Of a stretch of DNA of 64,000 nt, positions 21,761 through 31,895 are shown one piece after another (position 1 is the stretch's first letter; every line of letters starts with the position of its first letter). A program made the position numbers and the translations under genes. The notes under the pieces are model-generated. The model saw only the letters and a program-made list of their open reading frames with translations. It made no database searches and was not told the DNA's origin. The DNA comes from Clavaria fumosa (lineage: Eukaryota > Basidiomycota > Agaricomycetes > Agaricales > Clavariaceae), in assembly GCA_951802425.1 (NCBI GenBank), contig OX637802.1, positions 496,001-560,000 of the forward strand. Direction: 5' to 3'.

Positions 21761-24700
21761 TCAACTCCTGTTCCGCGCCGAGCGCCGCAGCTTGATGCCC
21801 TGCCCCTGGTCGTCGGCGGCGACCTTATTGGAGCGCGGGGGCCGCTCGAACCGCGGGCCGGGCGGCAGGTTTGACGCTGCTGCGCTTGCTCCTGCGCCGG
21901 CGGGGGAGTTGCTGGCATTGGCGCCGGCCCTGCGCGCTGTGGGACCAGCGCCGCCGCCGTTGGTAGACGGGCCAGCACCCGCACCGGCAGCAGCAGACGC
22001 AGCGAGAGCAGCAGCGGCGGCGGCAGCAGCAGAAGCAGCCGCAGCCAGCGCGCCGGCGCCGTGCTCGTCCGGGATGGGCGTCAGCTCCGAGTGCAGCCGC
22101 TTGTTGCGGCCCCTCCCCGCGGCGGCGGCCGCGCGCGTGTGCGAGGGCTGCTGGAGCGGCTCGGCTTCGCGTGCGCGCGCGCGCTCGATCATTTCGGTGG
22201 ACGGCTCGGGCACGGGCGGGCCGGCTGCGCCGTCCGTGGCGGCGGCGGCGGCGGCTGCGATGTCGCTCCGGCGCTGGAGCGCCCGCCGCCCGCTCCCGCT
22301 GCGTGCGCCGCCGCGGGTCCTGGAGCCGTTGGCGGCGGCGGTGGCGGCGGCGGGAGTGGTGGTGGTGGCGGTAGTGGTAGTGGTAGTGGCAGTGGTAGTG
22401 GTGGGAGGCGCGTTGATGAACGCGCCGGGCATGCTCGCCACCACCGCCTCGGACGAGTCTGCTGGCATGAGCCCCGCGCCGGCGTTAGTGTCGTCGGCGG
22501 TGCTGTCCAAGCCGCCGTCGTCGCTGCCGCGCACCGAGGTCAGCTGCAGTCCCTGGAGGCCGTCGCTTACGGAGCCTGTGTCCTGTCCGGGCGGGGTGCG
22601 GGCGCCCCGTCGGCGTGCGTGGTCGTGGGTGGCGGCGATGGCGTTGCTGTCGTCGTCGATGGACATGGCTGGTGCCACCTGCCCGTCTGCCCCCCTGACC
22701 CTATCTGCGCCACCGACGTCCTCAGCGCCCATGGGCGCGTCCGACTCCTCTGCGCCGCTGCTGATGTCTTGGGCTACGGAGCTGCTACTGGGATAGTCTT
22801 GTTCCGGTAGGTCGCGGCGCACGATGGGCCGCGAGCGCAACCACGGGTGGTGCCGCGCATCGGAGAGGGTCATGCGCTGCGAGGGGTCGACGGCGAGGAG
22901 GCGCTTGATGAAGTCTTCGGCTGTTTTTCCCAAGAAGGGCAGGGTGAGCGGCTAAAAAGCGGGGAGAGGAGGGAGAGACGCGGCACCTGCGTGCGAGACC
23001 GCCGCGTGGGTGAGTGTGCTCCAGTCGACCGTGCGCGTCCGGATGCGCACGGCCATGTTTTGCTCCATTTCATTTTCGATGAACGGGCTCGAGTTGGTCA
23101 TCCTGAACAAAAGGGGGGCGACAATTGGTTGTCAAGCACGAGGGGATGTAGGCGTTGCGAATACGTACATGGAGAATACCATGACGCCGACGCTCCAGCT
23201 GTCGACGAGCTGATCGTACCCTTCTTGGTTGACCTGGGAGACGACTTCGGGGGCGAGGTAGCTTGGCGTGCCACACATTGTCTGTCACATCACGAACAAA
23301 AGCAAGGCTGAGTGATGCAACCAGAAGAATAACAACAAAAAGGACGGACACGAAGCATGGTGACGCTGTCGATCATCTTTGCGAGGCCGAAGTCGGCGAC
23401 TTTGACCGTAGGCGGGTCCTCCTTGGTGAGGAGCACATTCTGCAGGTGCAAAGTCGAGCCAGTCAGATGATGGTTCGTTAAGAAAGATGGGAGGAACGTA
23501 CTTCAGGTTTGAGGTCACGGTGTGCGATATCCTGGTCGTGCACGTACTAGCAGTCATTGGTCAGGTGAGTTGTAAGAGCAAAAAGAGAGGGGAAGTTACG
23601 GCGAGAGCGTCGCAGATCTGATAAGTTATGTGCTTGGCGACGGGTTCAGCTGTAGGGTGTCGTTCATTCATTGTGTGACTGTAATGGCGAGGACGACGTA
23701 CTGAGGCCCCCGCGTCTGATTATGTAGTCGAGAAGGTCGCCACCATCCACAAGCTCCAGGACGAGATCTGGACAAAGGGGGATTCGGAATGGCATGTTAG
23801 CAACGATGCAAGTCTCTTTCAAATGACGCAACAAATGGCCTCACTGATTGTGGAGTCATCAAAGAAAACCTCTTTCAGCTGGCATATATTCGGGTGTATT
23901 AAGCTCTCCAAGATGCGGATCTCCCGGAGGAACTGGCCGTGCGGGTCTGACGTCGCTTGGAAGTTGTTCTCAGCGCTATGTGCGTCGCGTGGAACGTGCC
24001 GCGCGCGCATGCGCGAACGCTGGATCATTTTTACAGCGTACCAGTGTCCCTCGCGGCGGTTGATGGCTTTAACCACGGTCGCAAAAGAGCCCTTTCCGAG
24101 CTCGTTCGCGATGTCGTAGTGTGCGTAGAGGCCCTCTCTGGGAGGGCCAGCGGCGAGGTGTCGGTAAATGTACCCTGTGTGGAATCGGCCCGATCGGTCA
24201 CGGTAAGTAACGCGAGGGAGGAAGAAGCACTCACGGTAGTCTTCCATTTGGTTTGGATGGGGATGTGGGTTGCCCATGGCGAGTTCATTGCCTTCGCGGA
24301 GAATGGAGGACTTTCCCTGCCCTATTTTCTCGCCGTTGATCTGCATTGCTATTGAGTTGAGGCGCGTGAGATAGAGAGATGGGAGACGCACGAAAGTGCC
24401 GTTACTGGAGAGGTCTTGGATTGTGACGACTGAGCTACGGTCCTCGACTTCATCCCATGTGATAATGAGATGCTTGTTGCCTGCAAAAAAAGGATATCCA
24501 ACATCAGAAAAGACGCGCAGGGTAAATAGATCCGCGCCGCTCACTGATTCTTATACCTGGGACGAAGAGGTCGTTCATGTCGCGGTTTCTGCCGATGGTG
24601 TAGCGAGGCTGGTGTTTCCAGAAGTCAATGCGAGTGAGCTCGTTGCTGCAAGGCTGAAGGTAGCCCCAGAGATGGGACTCCATGCCCAGGGCCTGTGACT

Positions 24701-24815
24701 GGGTCCTAGGTTGGGTGGACTGGGTCTGCGTCTGGGTGTTATCGTCATTAGTGCCACTGCCGCCTGCACCATCTGCGACGTTTTGGTCGGTGTCAAGGCC
24801 TGAGTATGGTCTCAT
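21761..24815 (-). CDS. CHK2/Cds1/Rad53-like checkpoint kinase with FHA domain and long low-complexity tail
   Basis: A DNA-damage/replication checkpoint Ser/Thr kinase. Eleven minus exons close in phase to 807 residues: 24557-24815, 24392-24480, 24235-24340, 23845-24174, 23702-23767, 23600-23649, 23502-23546, 23350-23439, 23169-23281, 22987-23102, 21761-22920. The FHA domain (about 50-135) has [15 protein letters not shown] and INGEKIG. The kinase domain (about 173-445) has [42 protein letters not shown] and RHHPWL-type ending, so all catalytic residues are present. Before the FHA lies a short Gln/Thr-rich SQ/TQ cluster (TQTQTQSTQ). Residues 446-807 are Ala/Thr/Gly-rich, with a basic end ([10 protein letters not shown]) that may be a nuclear signal. 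The two introns in or next to the FHA region (51 and 60 nt) are multiples of three without stops. Confidence 0.92.
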
Positions 24816-25080
24816 TTTTTCCGTGGTGGATGGTAGTAGTCAAGAAGAGAGAGAGAAAGCGTTGCTGTACGCGGAGAGACGCGTTGGGTTTTATTGTGGC
24901 ATTGTAATTCCCATCTCGGCCATCATTGATCGGGTTAAGGTTAGTTGGCAAGTAAGGTTAGGGTTATTTACACTGCCACACAGCATAGCAACAAGCAAAG
25001 TCCAAACAAACGCGTCGATACACCCAACACACGTGACATTCCCCTCCTTATCACCCAACTACCACGACAACGACCCAAAA
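24816..25080. promoter_or_regulatory. Shared divergent promoter, CHK2-like kinase and 25081 gene
   Basis: Only 265 bp separate the two start codons, which face apart. It includes pyrimidine-rich and A-rich patches and ACACACGTGACATTC near 25028, with a CACGTGAC site about 45 bp before the plus-strand ATG. Confidence 0.6.
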
Positions 25081-27334
25081 ATGCCATCCGTCCTCCCGTT
25101 AAAATACAGGCGTAAATCTCTCTCTACATCCCCCGCTCTCGCTTCACCGCAACACGTCGACCTTGACTCACCCATCGCCTCCTCGCCCGCTACAGCCTCG
25201 TCTCCTCTCCCGTACACCCCCTACCTGTCCACCTCACCGCCTACCCGGGACTTCTATTGCCCTCGCATACGCAGGAGCCCAAGTTACAGCTACGCCTATG
25301 GCTACGATGAACCCGTTCCTGCGAAGGCGCGCGACTTCGACTTCTGGACTACTGACGTAGCCAAGCAAACGTCCGCCGTCGACATGCAAGTCGATGACCC
25401 TAGCTCGTCTGACGTCGACGAACACGATGGCGACGATGACAACGAGCAGCCCCCGCCCTCCACACAGAAAGAGTTCTACCTCTCCTTCCGCCCACGCGAG
25501 ACCTACTTCTCCACTTCCGCAGAGCGCGGCCGTTGGATGGACGACCCCCGCGCACTGCGTAACCTCTCTCGGCATTCCGTCTTCTCCGCCCACTCTGCGT
25601 CACCCCCTGAGATCAAGCATGAACACGAGCGCGAGCATAGTTCGAGGCGCGAGGCATGGCGCGGCCAGCGTCCAAATCCCCTCGACCTCGGGTTGATGAA
25701 AAAGGCTAGCACAACCTCTGCCCCTCCTCGAGAACGTGCAAAGTCACTATCATATTTCTGCGAGTCTCCATTTTCGGCTGCATATAGCCACCCTCCCGAG
25801 ACGCCCATGGATGAATTGCATCCCTCACCTATAGATTGCCATCCCAGCAAGAACGAGGACTCAGCGTCTCTCTATCCCAAAGTACAAGAGGAAGCCCTTG
25901 CGGGCGACAATATGCGCACAGACAGGGATACAGAGTTTTCGGGCGCACTGCTCATCTCCCCCCAGCCTCCCCCAGCTGAAGACAAAACTGCCTCTTCGGA
26001 TCTAGCCGACGACGCGGGCGAGATGCCCACGGAACTTAGGACAGGGGATGAAAACGCACAGAAAGGAGCGCAATGTCTAGAGAGGGACGTAAAAATGGCA
26101 CTGGATGGTCCGGCTGTCGTCGATGAGGCCGCGTCGGTGAGCCCACCGCAGGCCCAAAATGGGGATGGAGAAGATGGTGCAGAGCCGCCTGAAGTAGCGT
26201 CAACGACGACGCCAAACCACGTGAATGCGGGGAGTTCAGAGATGATACTAGAGGTTTCTGAGGAAGACGAAGGAATGCGAGTGCTTGTCCCGGCGAAAGA
26301 CCAAGGCGCCACGCGAGCCGAGATGAGTGGGAAGCGGAGGGAGAGGAAAGCAGAAGACACGGAAGGCAGCAGGGCGGAGAGGGAGAGGCGCGTTGTAGGG
26401 TCTACCGCTGCCCCGCGCACAGACGGGCACGCGTACAAGAAGGCCCGCCTCGTGCCTCGCGTGCCCTGCTCAGACGAGAATCGGCGTAGCGATGGCGATG
26501 GCGAGGTGAAGCGACTTCGTGGCGTTGTTAGTGCGAATGGTACTGGTGTGGGTACGGGGACGAGAGCAGGGAAGCCGACGTTGACGGTGGAGACCACCAA
26601 CATTGCGAGGAGAGCGAAGGATGATCAGAAGGTGAAGATGAAGAGGAGCGCTGACAGTCTGAAAGCATGCGGGCCTCCTCAGGCTCAGGCCCCGGCGGTG
26701 GCGGCGGACCCTCTAAAATCCAGGCCTCGATCAACACCATCCCCGACACCTGCGTCGCCCTCCTCATCACCTGCTCTGCCTCTGCAACCGGCAGCACCAG
26801 AAGCAGCACAAACACATCCCGATCCCGATCCTACGTCGACCACGCCGGTACCGGCGAGCGCGGAGTATGCCGAGATGCATGGCCTGCTGATTGAGAGCTT
26901 CGCAACAGCACGCGCGTCGTCACTGCCCGTGTCGGGGCTGCACCGCGCGGTGATGCAGAGCCGACCTGCGCTCGCGAAGCGTCGCAGCGCAGAGGCGTGG
27001 AAGGCGCTGATTCGGGACGTATTGGAGAGTGGGTGTGCGCCGACGGGGAGTGGCGTGTTTGCCAAGGTTGGCCGGGTGAGTTTTTATTACGTGACCTTTT
27101 TTTTGGATGCAGCGGGATGTGCTGATGTTCTTGAAGGGCAAGGATACGGGCGATGCTAGGCTGGAAGCGCAGTGGTTCTACGTACCGGAGCGGGACGAGG
27201 ACCAGGAGCGGGCAGCGCTGATCCGGAGCATGATGCCGAAGCCGGAGAAGCGCGCAGAGACGAAGAAGCACAAGCAGTACTATTGGAAACCACTCGTGAA
27301 GGTGTCACGCTGGGACTCGGAGGATGTTATTTGA
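25081..27334 (+). CDS. Uncharacterised protein with conserved-looking C-terminal domain
   Basis: Two exons (25081-27075, 27113-27334) give 738 residues; the intron ends in GCAG and closes VGR|RDVLMFLKG in phase. Residues 1-590 are Ser/Pro/acidic, with little predicted order and several basic KR blocks (KGAQCLERD, VKRLRG). The final about 130 residues differ in character: EYAEMHGLLIES, GLHRAVMQSRPALAKRRS, SGVFAKVGRRDVLMFLKG, LEAQWFYVPERDEDQERA and KKHKQYYWKPL. This part looks folded and under constraint, possibly a winged-helix-like module, but I do not recognise the family. It shares a short promoter with the CHK2-like kinase; a chromatin or nuclear role is a guess. The ATG at 25081 follows ACCCAAAA and fits. 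Confidence 0.75.
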
Positions 27335-27552
27335 TGTCGATTTGGCTTTGACTTTGGCTTGAGACGACTTGACACTTCAATCTTTTTCTGTATTGACTTT
27401 TTTTTTTTGCTGTTTTTTGTGAATTACAATACAGAAATGAGGAAAGGCGCTTTGCGTATTGAATAGACAGTGATAGGGGCCTTGGTGCTTTCTTGGCTGT
27501 GCCATAGCCATATCGTCACGCCTTCGTCTCTCTCCACCTCACCTCAGACAAG

Positions 27553-28299
27553 ATGCCTCGTACCACAGAGACAGCCAGTTTCAAGGTGCAGTCTGTTCTT
27601 GCCAGCAAGGTCATGTCCTCATAGTATATCGCCGCTGTAATGGCTTTAGTTTAATCACACTATGCTGCGCGTGAAGGATCCGAAGGCATCCCTTCATTTC
27701 TACACCGAGGTCTGTGTCGTGACTGTCGTCCTGAGCCAATTTGTTGTTTAACACCTCGTTTCGAACCGCTATCATTATCCAGATACTCGGTATGGACCTC
27801 TTGCATGGTGAGCAAGCAGCTCCGCGTTTCTCCGAAGCAACACGAAATGGACTGTGTCCTGTTGTCGCGGGCTGCAGAACAGAACTGCGGCGACTTCACG
27901 CTCTACTTCCTCGCGTTTGACGACGGGACGACCACCGGTATGACGGCGGAACAGAAAAGCCAGACGCTCTTTGTGCGCGAGGGTAAGTTACATTAGCCGA
28001 CCTTTGACGAATCCCCTCCCCCCACGAACCACCCAGGCGTGCTCGAGCTGACGCACAATCACGGTACCGAGTCCGATCCCTCCTTCACCGGGTACGCAAG
28101 CGGGAACACGGAGCCGGGCCGCGGGTTCGGGCACATCGCGATCATGGTGGACAACGTGCACCGCGCGTGTGCGCGCTTCGAAAGCCTTGGGGTCCCGTTC
28201 AAGAAGCGCCCCGACGAGGGGAAAATGAAGAACATTGCATTTCTGCTGGACCCCGACGGGTATTGGGTCGAGGTCATCCCGAGTTCGTTCAAGTTTTGA
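27553..28299 (+). CDS. GLO1: Lactoylglutathione lyase (glyoxalase I)
   Basis: Converts the hemithioacetal of methylglyoxal and glutathione to S-lactoylglutathione in the cytosol. Five exons (27553-27585, 27650-27709, 27783-27807, 27878-27982, 28037-28299) give 161 residues, a single-domain form rather than the fused double-domain form of budding yeast. Zinc ligand positions are visible: His in [11 protein letters not shown], Glu in [11 protein letters not shown], His in [10 protein letters not shown] and Glu in [18 protein letters not shown] is also typical. The exon 3 donor is CATG|GTGAGC and the exon 4 acceptor is CTGCAG at 27877. It is convergent with the NIPA gene 250 bp away. Confidence 0.93.
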
Positions 28300-28550
28300 A
28301 TGGTGGGCTGTTTTATGTATTACCTTCCCTTGAGATAGCGTTGAATCGTTAAGAGAAAACTTTGTATCTCTGAATCCAAGACATCTTGTGTTACGATCAC
28401 CAAATGGTCTGATAATGCGGACGGGTCGTGTAACCCTTTTTGATTGCGTAATGTTCATCAAAAGAAACAGAGAAAGGGAAAAAAAATAGATAAATCGAAA
28501 TAACCGTCTCCATAAAGAATAAAGGTCGTGAAGTTTCCGTGAAGTCCAAT

Positions 28551-31543
28551 CTAGAACCTGCCACCACCCGAGGAGGGTTTAACAAGCCTAACGCTCCCAC
28601 TCTCGGCATCGGGAGACAAGTTGTCGTCGCTCTCATTCGACCGCCGCCACAGACTCACCCGCTCCTCCCCATCTTCTGCCCCCCCACGCGGGTACGGCCG
28701 CCGAACCGGCCGCCGCGCCGACATACCCTTTGACGTAGCGTCGTCCACATCAGCGTCAGCGTCGCTTGCTTGCCCCTCTTCGCTTGACGCAGACTCTGAA
28801 AGGGACGCCTCGAGCGACCCAGACGACCCATCTGTGGGGAGCAGCCCACCCGGTGCCTCGACACCCTCTGCAAATACCTCGCGCGCGTCCGGCCGCGGCG
28901 CAGCAGCAGCACGCGCCGGGGGAACTAATATCCCCGTGGCAGATGGGCTGGACCCAGGGCGGCGGAGCTGTGGCTGTGGCTGTTGTTGCTGTGGCTGTTG
29001 TTGCTGTTGTGCTTGTTGATCGCGCCGGAAGGAGCGGACGGCCTGCTGGCGCAGCGTGTCCCCTTGCACAGGCGTTGTAGCTTCTGAAGTGTCGGAGTGT
29101 GGTGACGTGGGCGGGGGAATAGGACGCGAGATCGCGGTGCGCGCGCTCGGCGGCGGGTACCCGCTCTCTGCAACTGGCGAAACGGGCAGAGGCGGCAGGG
29201 GCGGTGCTGATGCTCCCGTTGCCGAGGCCACCACTGACGAGATCGCCATAGACGCAGCAGAGCTCGGCGACCTGGGCAGGCGGTGCTCGTGTATCACGGA
29301 GTTGTCCCCCTGGCCAGGGCGCGTGTAAGAGTGCACGAGATCTTCGTTCTGGAACGTGAGCGTCGTTGGGCGGCGCGTCGCTTCGCTCGCTAGAGTCGAG
29401 GTCGAACGAGACGTCAGGCGCTGCTGATGTGACGATTCCGGAACCGAGAGCGCAAGGGAGGAGCTGGAGTGGGGGAGGGAGGTGTCCGTACCTATTACAG
29501 CTGAGCTGCCGTCGGTGTCGCCGGAGTCGCCGGTGAAGGGGACGGGCGCGTCATACAGCTGGTGCCGCCGCATGCCGTTGCGGTACGAGGGAGACGATGA
29601 GGGCGGCAAACCTTCAGGATCGAGCGAATGGCTGACGCGCGAGCGCACGGAGCCGTGCGACTGGCTGAGCCGCCGGGCGCGCATAATGCTCCTAACTGTG
29701 CCGAACGACCCACGCACGGTGTCGATGCCGGGATCCTCGACGCCCGTGACGGCTTTCTCCTCAACGAGCTCGGTCTGCTTGCGCGCGGCGGCGAGCAGGA
29801 TCGTCGAGCGCCGGTCGAGTTTCGTGAGCGACGCCGGGTCGACTTTGGACATCTGCAGGACGGTGATGCCCACGCAGATCACGAGAAAAGCCATCACAAT
29901 CGTGATGATTTGCGCCGCAGAGGCTTTAAGCCCTTGGAAGAGAACCTGGTGGCGTGTGTATCAGGGGCGTATTGGCATGAGAGAATAAAATGGGCGACGT
30001 ACAACCGTCGTGACAATCGTGAAGAACGTGACTGTGATGAAGATGAGCATGAGCCAAAAAATTAAGTGAGGAAGACTTGCAGATGACGTAGTAGGTGGGC
30101 GTAACTAGAATGAAATGTCAGCCCCCACTCGGTTGTGATCGAATTCTACACTTACCCATTGCTAATAGAAAAAAGAGTTAGAAGAGCTGCGGCACGGAGA
30201 AACCGTCTGTCACTTACCTGTATTGAACAGCGCCAGCGCAACATTCAAATAATATATTTCCGTTACTGTAGCAGTGTCAGAGTATATTCCCCATGAAAGG
30301 CATGCAACTCACAAAGCGTGATGATGACAAAGGGGATGAGGAAATAGATGAACCAATGCTTAAACTATTTCGGGCAACGAATGAGTTCAGCAGTGTGGGC
30401 GAAAATCGGTACGCGCACCTGGTTGTCGCCCATAGCCGTCCTTACGATCGCCGCGCCCAGACCAGTCATAACGCTAACGCTAATGCCCCCTATCATACTA
30501 CAAACGGAGATGTACCATAGCATACTCTTTTTACCGTACCTGTGGCACTCAGTGTGAGTATTGACACATGCGGGTGAACGCTAGACCAACTTAGGACCAA
30601 AGTAGAAGATGATAACGAGCGAAGCGACGATGAGGAAACTACCGTAGATGAGGAAGCCTGGTGCGAGAAAGAGGGCCTTGAACTTTTCAACCTCGCCAAC
30701 GGTAGCTTCATGTGGGGCTGACATCAGGGCAAGAGGTTAGACTACGTGTGGTGAGGTCAACGGGTTTAAGTGCACACACCATTGAGAGCGATGATGATGG
30801 ATCCAAGCTGGTAGAACCCTGAGTAAAGGACATGTATTTGTGAATGATACGCACGATGCAGAGGGTACATCCCAGCCAGCCAAAGAAAGTTAGGGTCTCT
30901 TTAAGGAAAATGGAGGAGAGAATGGCGGATATGACGACTGAAAGTGCACCGAGGGGAGTCTGAGGTACCGGTGAAGACAAGGTGAGGCAGATTAGACAAG
31001 AGATACACACAACAACGATTGCTTCAATGAAGGCATAAGCTGAGACAAGATGTTTGAGATGGATACGAGCGTTGCACAGGCTAGGACCCACCGGCAGAGT
31101 TGCAAAGTTCGCCAATGATCATCACTGGAAGAGTACAGAGAAATCGGCAACGGTGGAATGGAAATGCGTTCAAGGTACGCACAGATCATTCCAAGCCACC
31201 ATAAGGGCTTGTAGGAAGTGGTACCGTACCGTCAGTACCGAGTTAGCGGTTCCTGTAGTGTACGCACCGATTTGAGGTAGGCAACGCCTTCTCCAGCTGT
31301 GCCCCCTGCCTGCGAGCGCAACAGTCCTTTCTTTTTGAACACAAAGCTTGAACCAATGAGAAAACCGCTAGTGACTGCAAGAACGATGCCGACGATCTTT
31401 GCGTGGGCGCCGCAGTGTCAGGGAGACAAAGAAACGACAAATTCGAACCGGGGACCCACCCTGAGGTTGGAACTACCTGCCCCAATTGGGGGAATGGCTG
31501 AAGCAGCCGGCCCACCTGAAGCGGTGGTGGTTGCAGAGGCCAT
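28551..31543 (-). CDS. NIPA-type magnesium transporter with long cytosolic tail
   Basis: A multi-pass DUF803/NIPA protein, a family linked to Mg2+ transport in membranes. Fifteen minus exons close in phase to 748 residues: 31460-31543, 31268-31396, 31183-31207, 31092-31124, 31011-31039, 30851-30959, 30780-30818, 30591-30717, 30419-30539, 30313-30364, 30218-30265, 30156-30161, 30081-30104, 30006-30031, 28551-29945. Typical blocks are GFLIGSSFVFKKKGLL, GGTAGEGVAYLKS, AYAFIEAIVVTPLGAL, LKETLTFFGWLGC, FYQLGSIIIALN and MVTPTYYVIF. Membrane helices fill about residues 28-300. The tail (about 310-748) is Ser/Pro/Gln-rich and disordered. Exon 12 is only 6 nt (CAATGG), yet gives the conserved Ala-Met. 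The next intron starts GCAAGT at 30080. Confidence 0.92.
30156..30161 (-). other. Six-nucleotide microexon of the NIPA gene
   Basis: On the minus strand the bases CAATGG are framed by CTATTAG before and GTAAGT after, both strong splice signals. Inclusion gives ...ALFNT-A-M-V-TPTYYVIF, matching the family pattern. Skipping would keep frame but delete two residues from a helix. Confidence 0.75.
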
Positions 31544-31895
31544 CGAGTAGATGATGAGGGTAAGGAGAGAAGAGTGGTGCGAGTGGAAGGGCGGCGAACC
31601 TGGCTTGGCTCGCAACCAGTGTATCGCCTCAGTTTCGGCAAAGTGTGGGTGATTTCCTTTTATGGCATGTTGGTAAGCATACCATTTATAGTAAAATTGA
31701 GTAAGCTCATGTGACAGCTTTGGGAAAGTTTCCAATCAGTGTTCTCCTCGTCGTCGAGTTGTCGTCGTCCTCGTCGTTGTCGTCGTCGTTGGCAAGGCTA
31801 TTTGAGAAGGTCTGTCAGTGGCTTGAAGCACTCACCGACGTTTCATTGCAGCACCCTCAAATGAACGACACTGCCCCATTGTACCACTCTCGATC
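31544..31895. promoter_or_regulatory. Shared divergent promoter, NIPA and adenylate cyclase
   Basis: 352 bp lie between opposite start codons. GCTCATGTGACAG near 31707 is a CATGTG site. A GTC/GTT trinucleotide tract (CGTCGTCGAGTTGTCGTCG and similar) runs from about 31745 to 31792. No other motif was recognised. Confidence 0.55.

Noticed and set aside
21732..22796. 354-codon plus-strand open frame rich in Ala/Pro/Val
   Set aside because: It is the antisense shadow of the GC-rich repeat tail of the CHK2-like kinase, whose minus-strand frame joins to a complete kinase.
25872..26603. 243-codon minus-strand Ser-rich open frame
   Set aside because: Antisense shadow of the uncharacterised plus-strand gene at 25081-27334.
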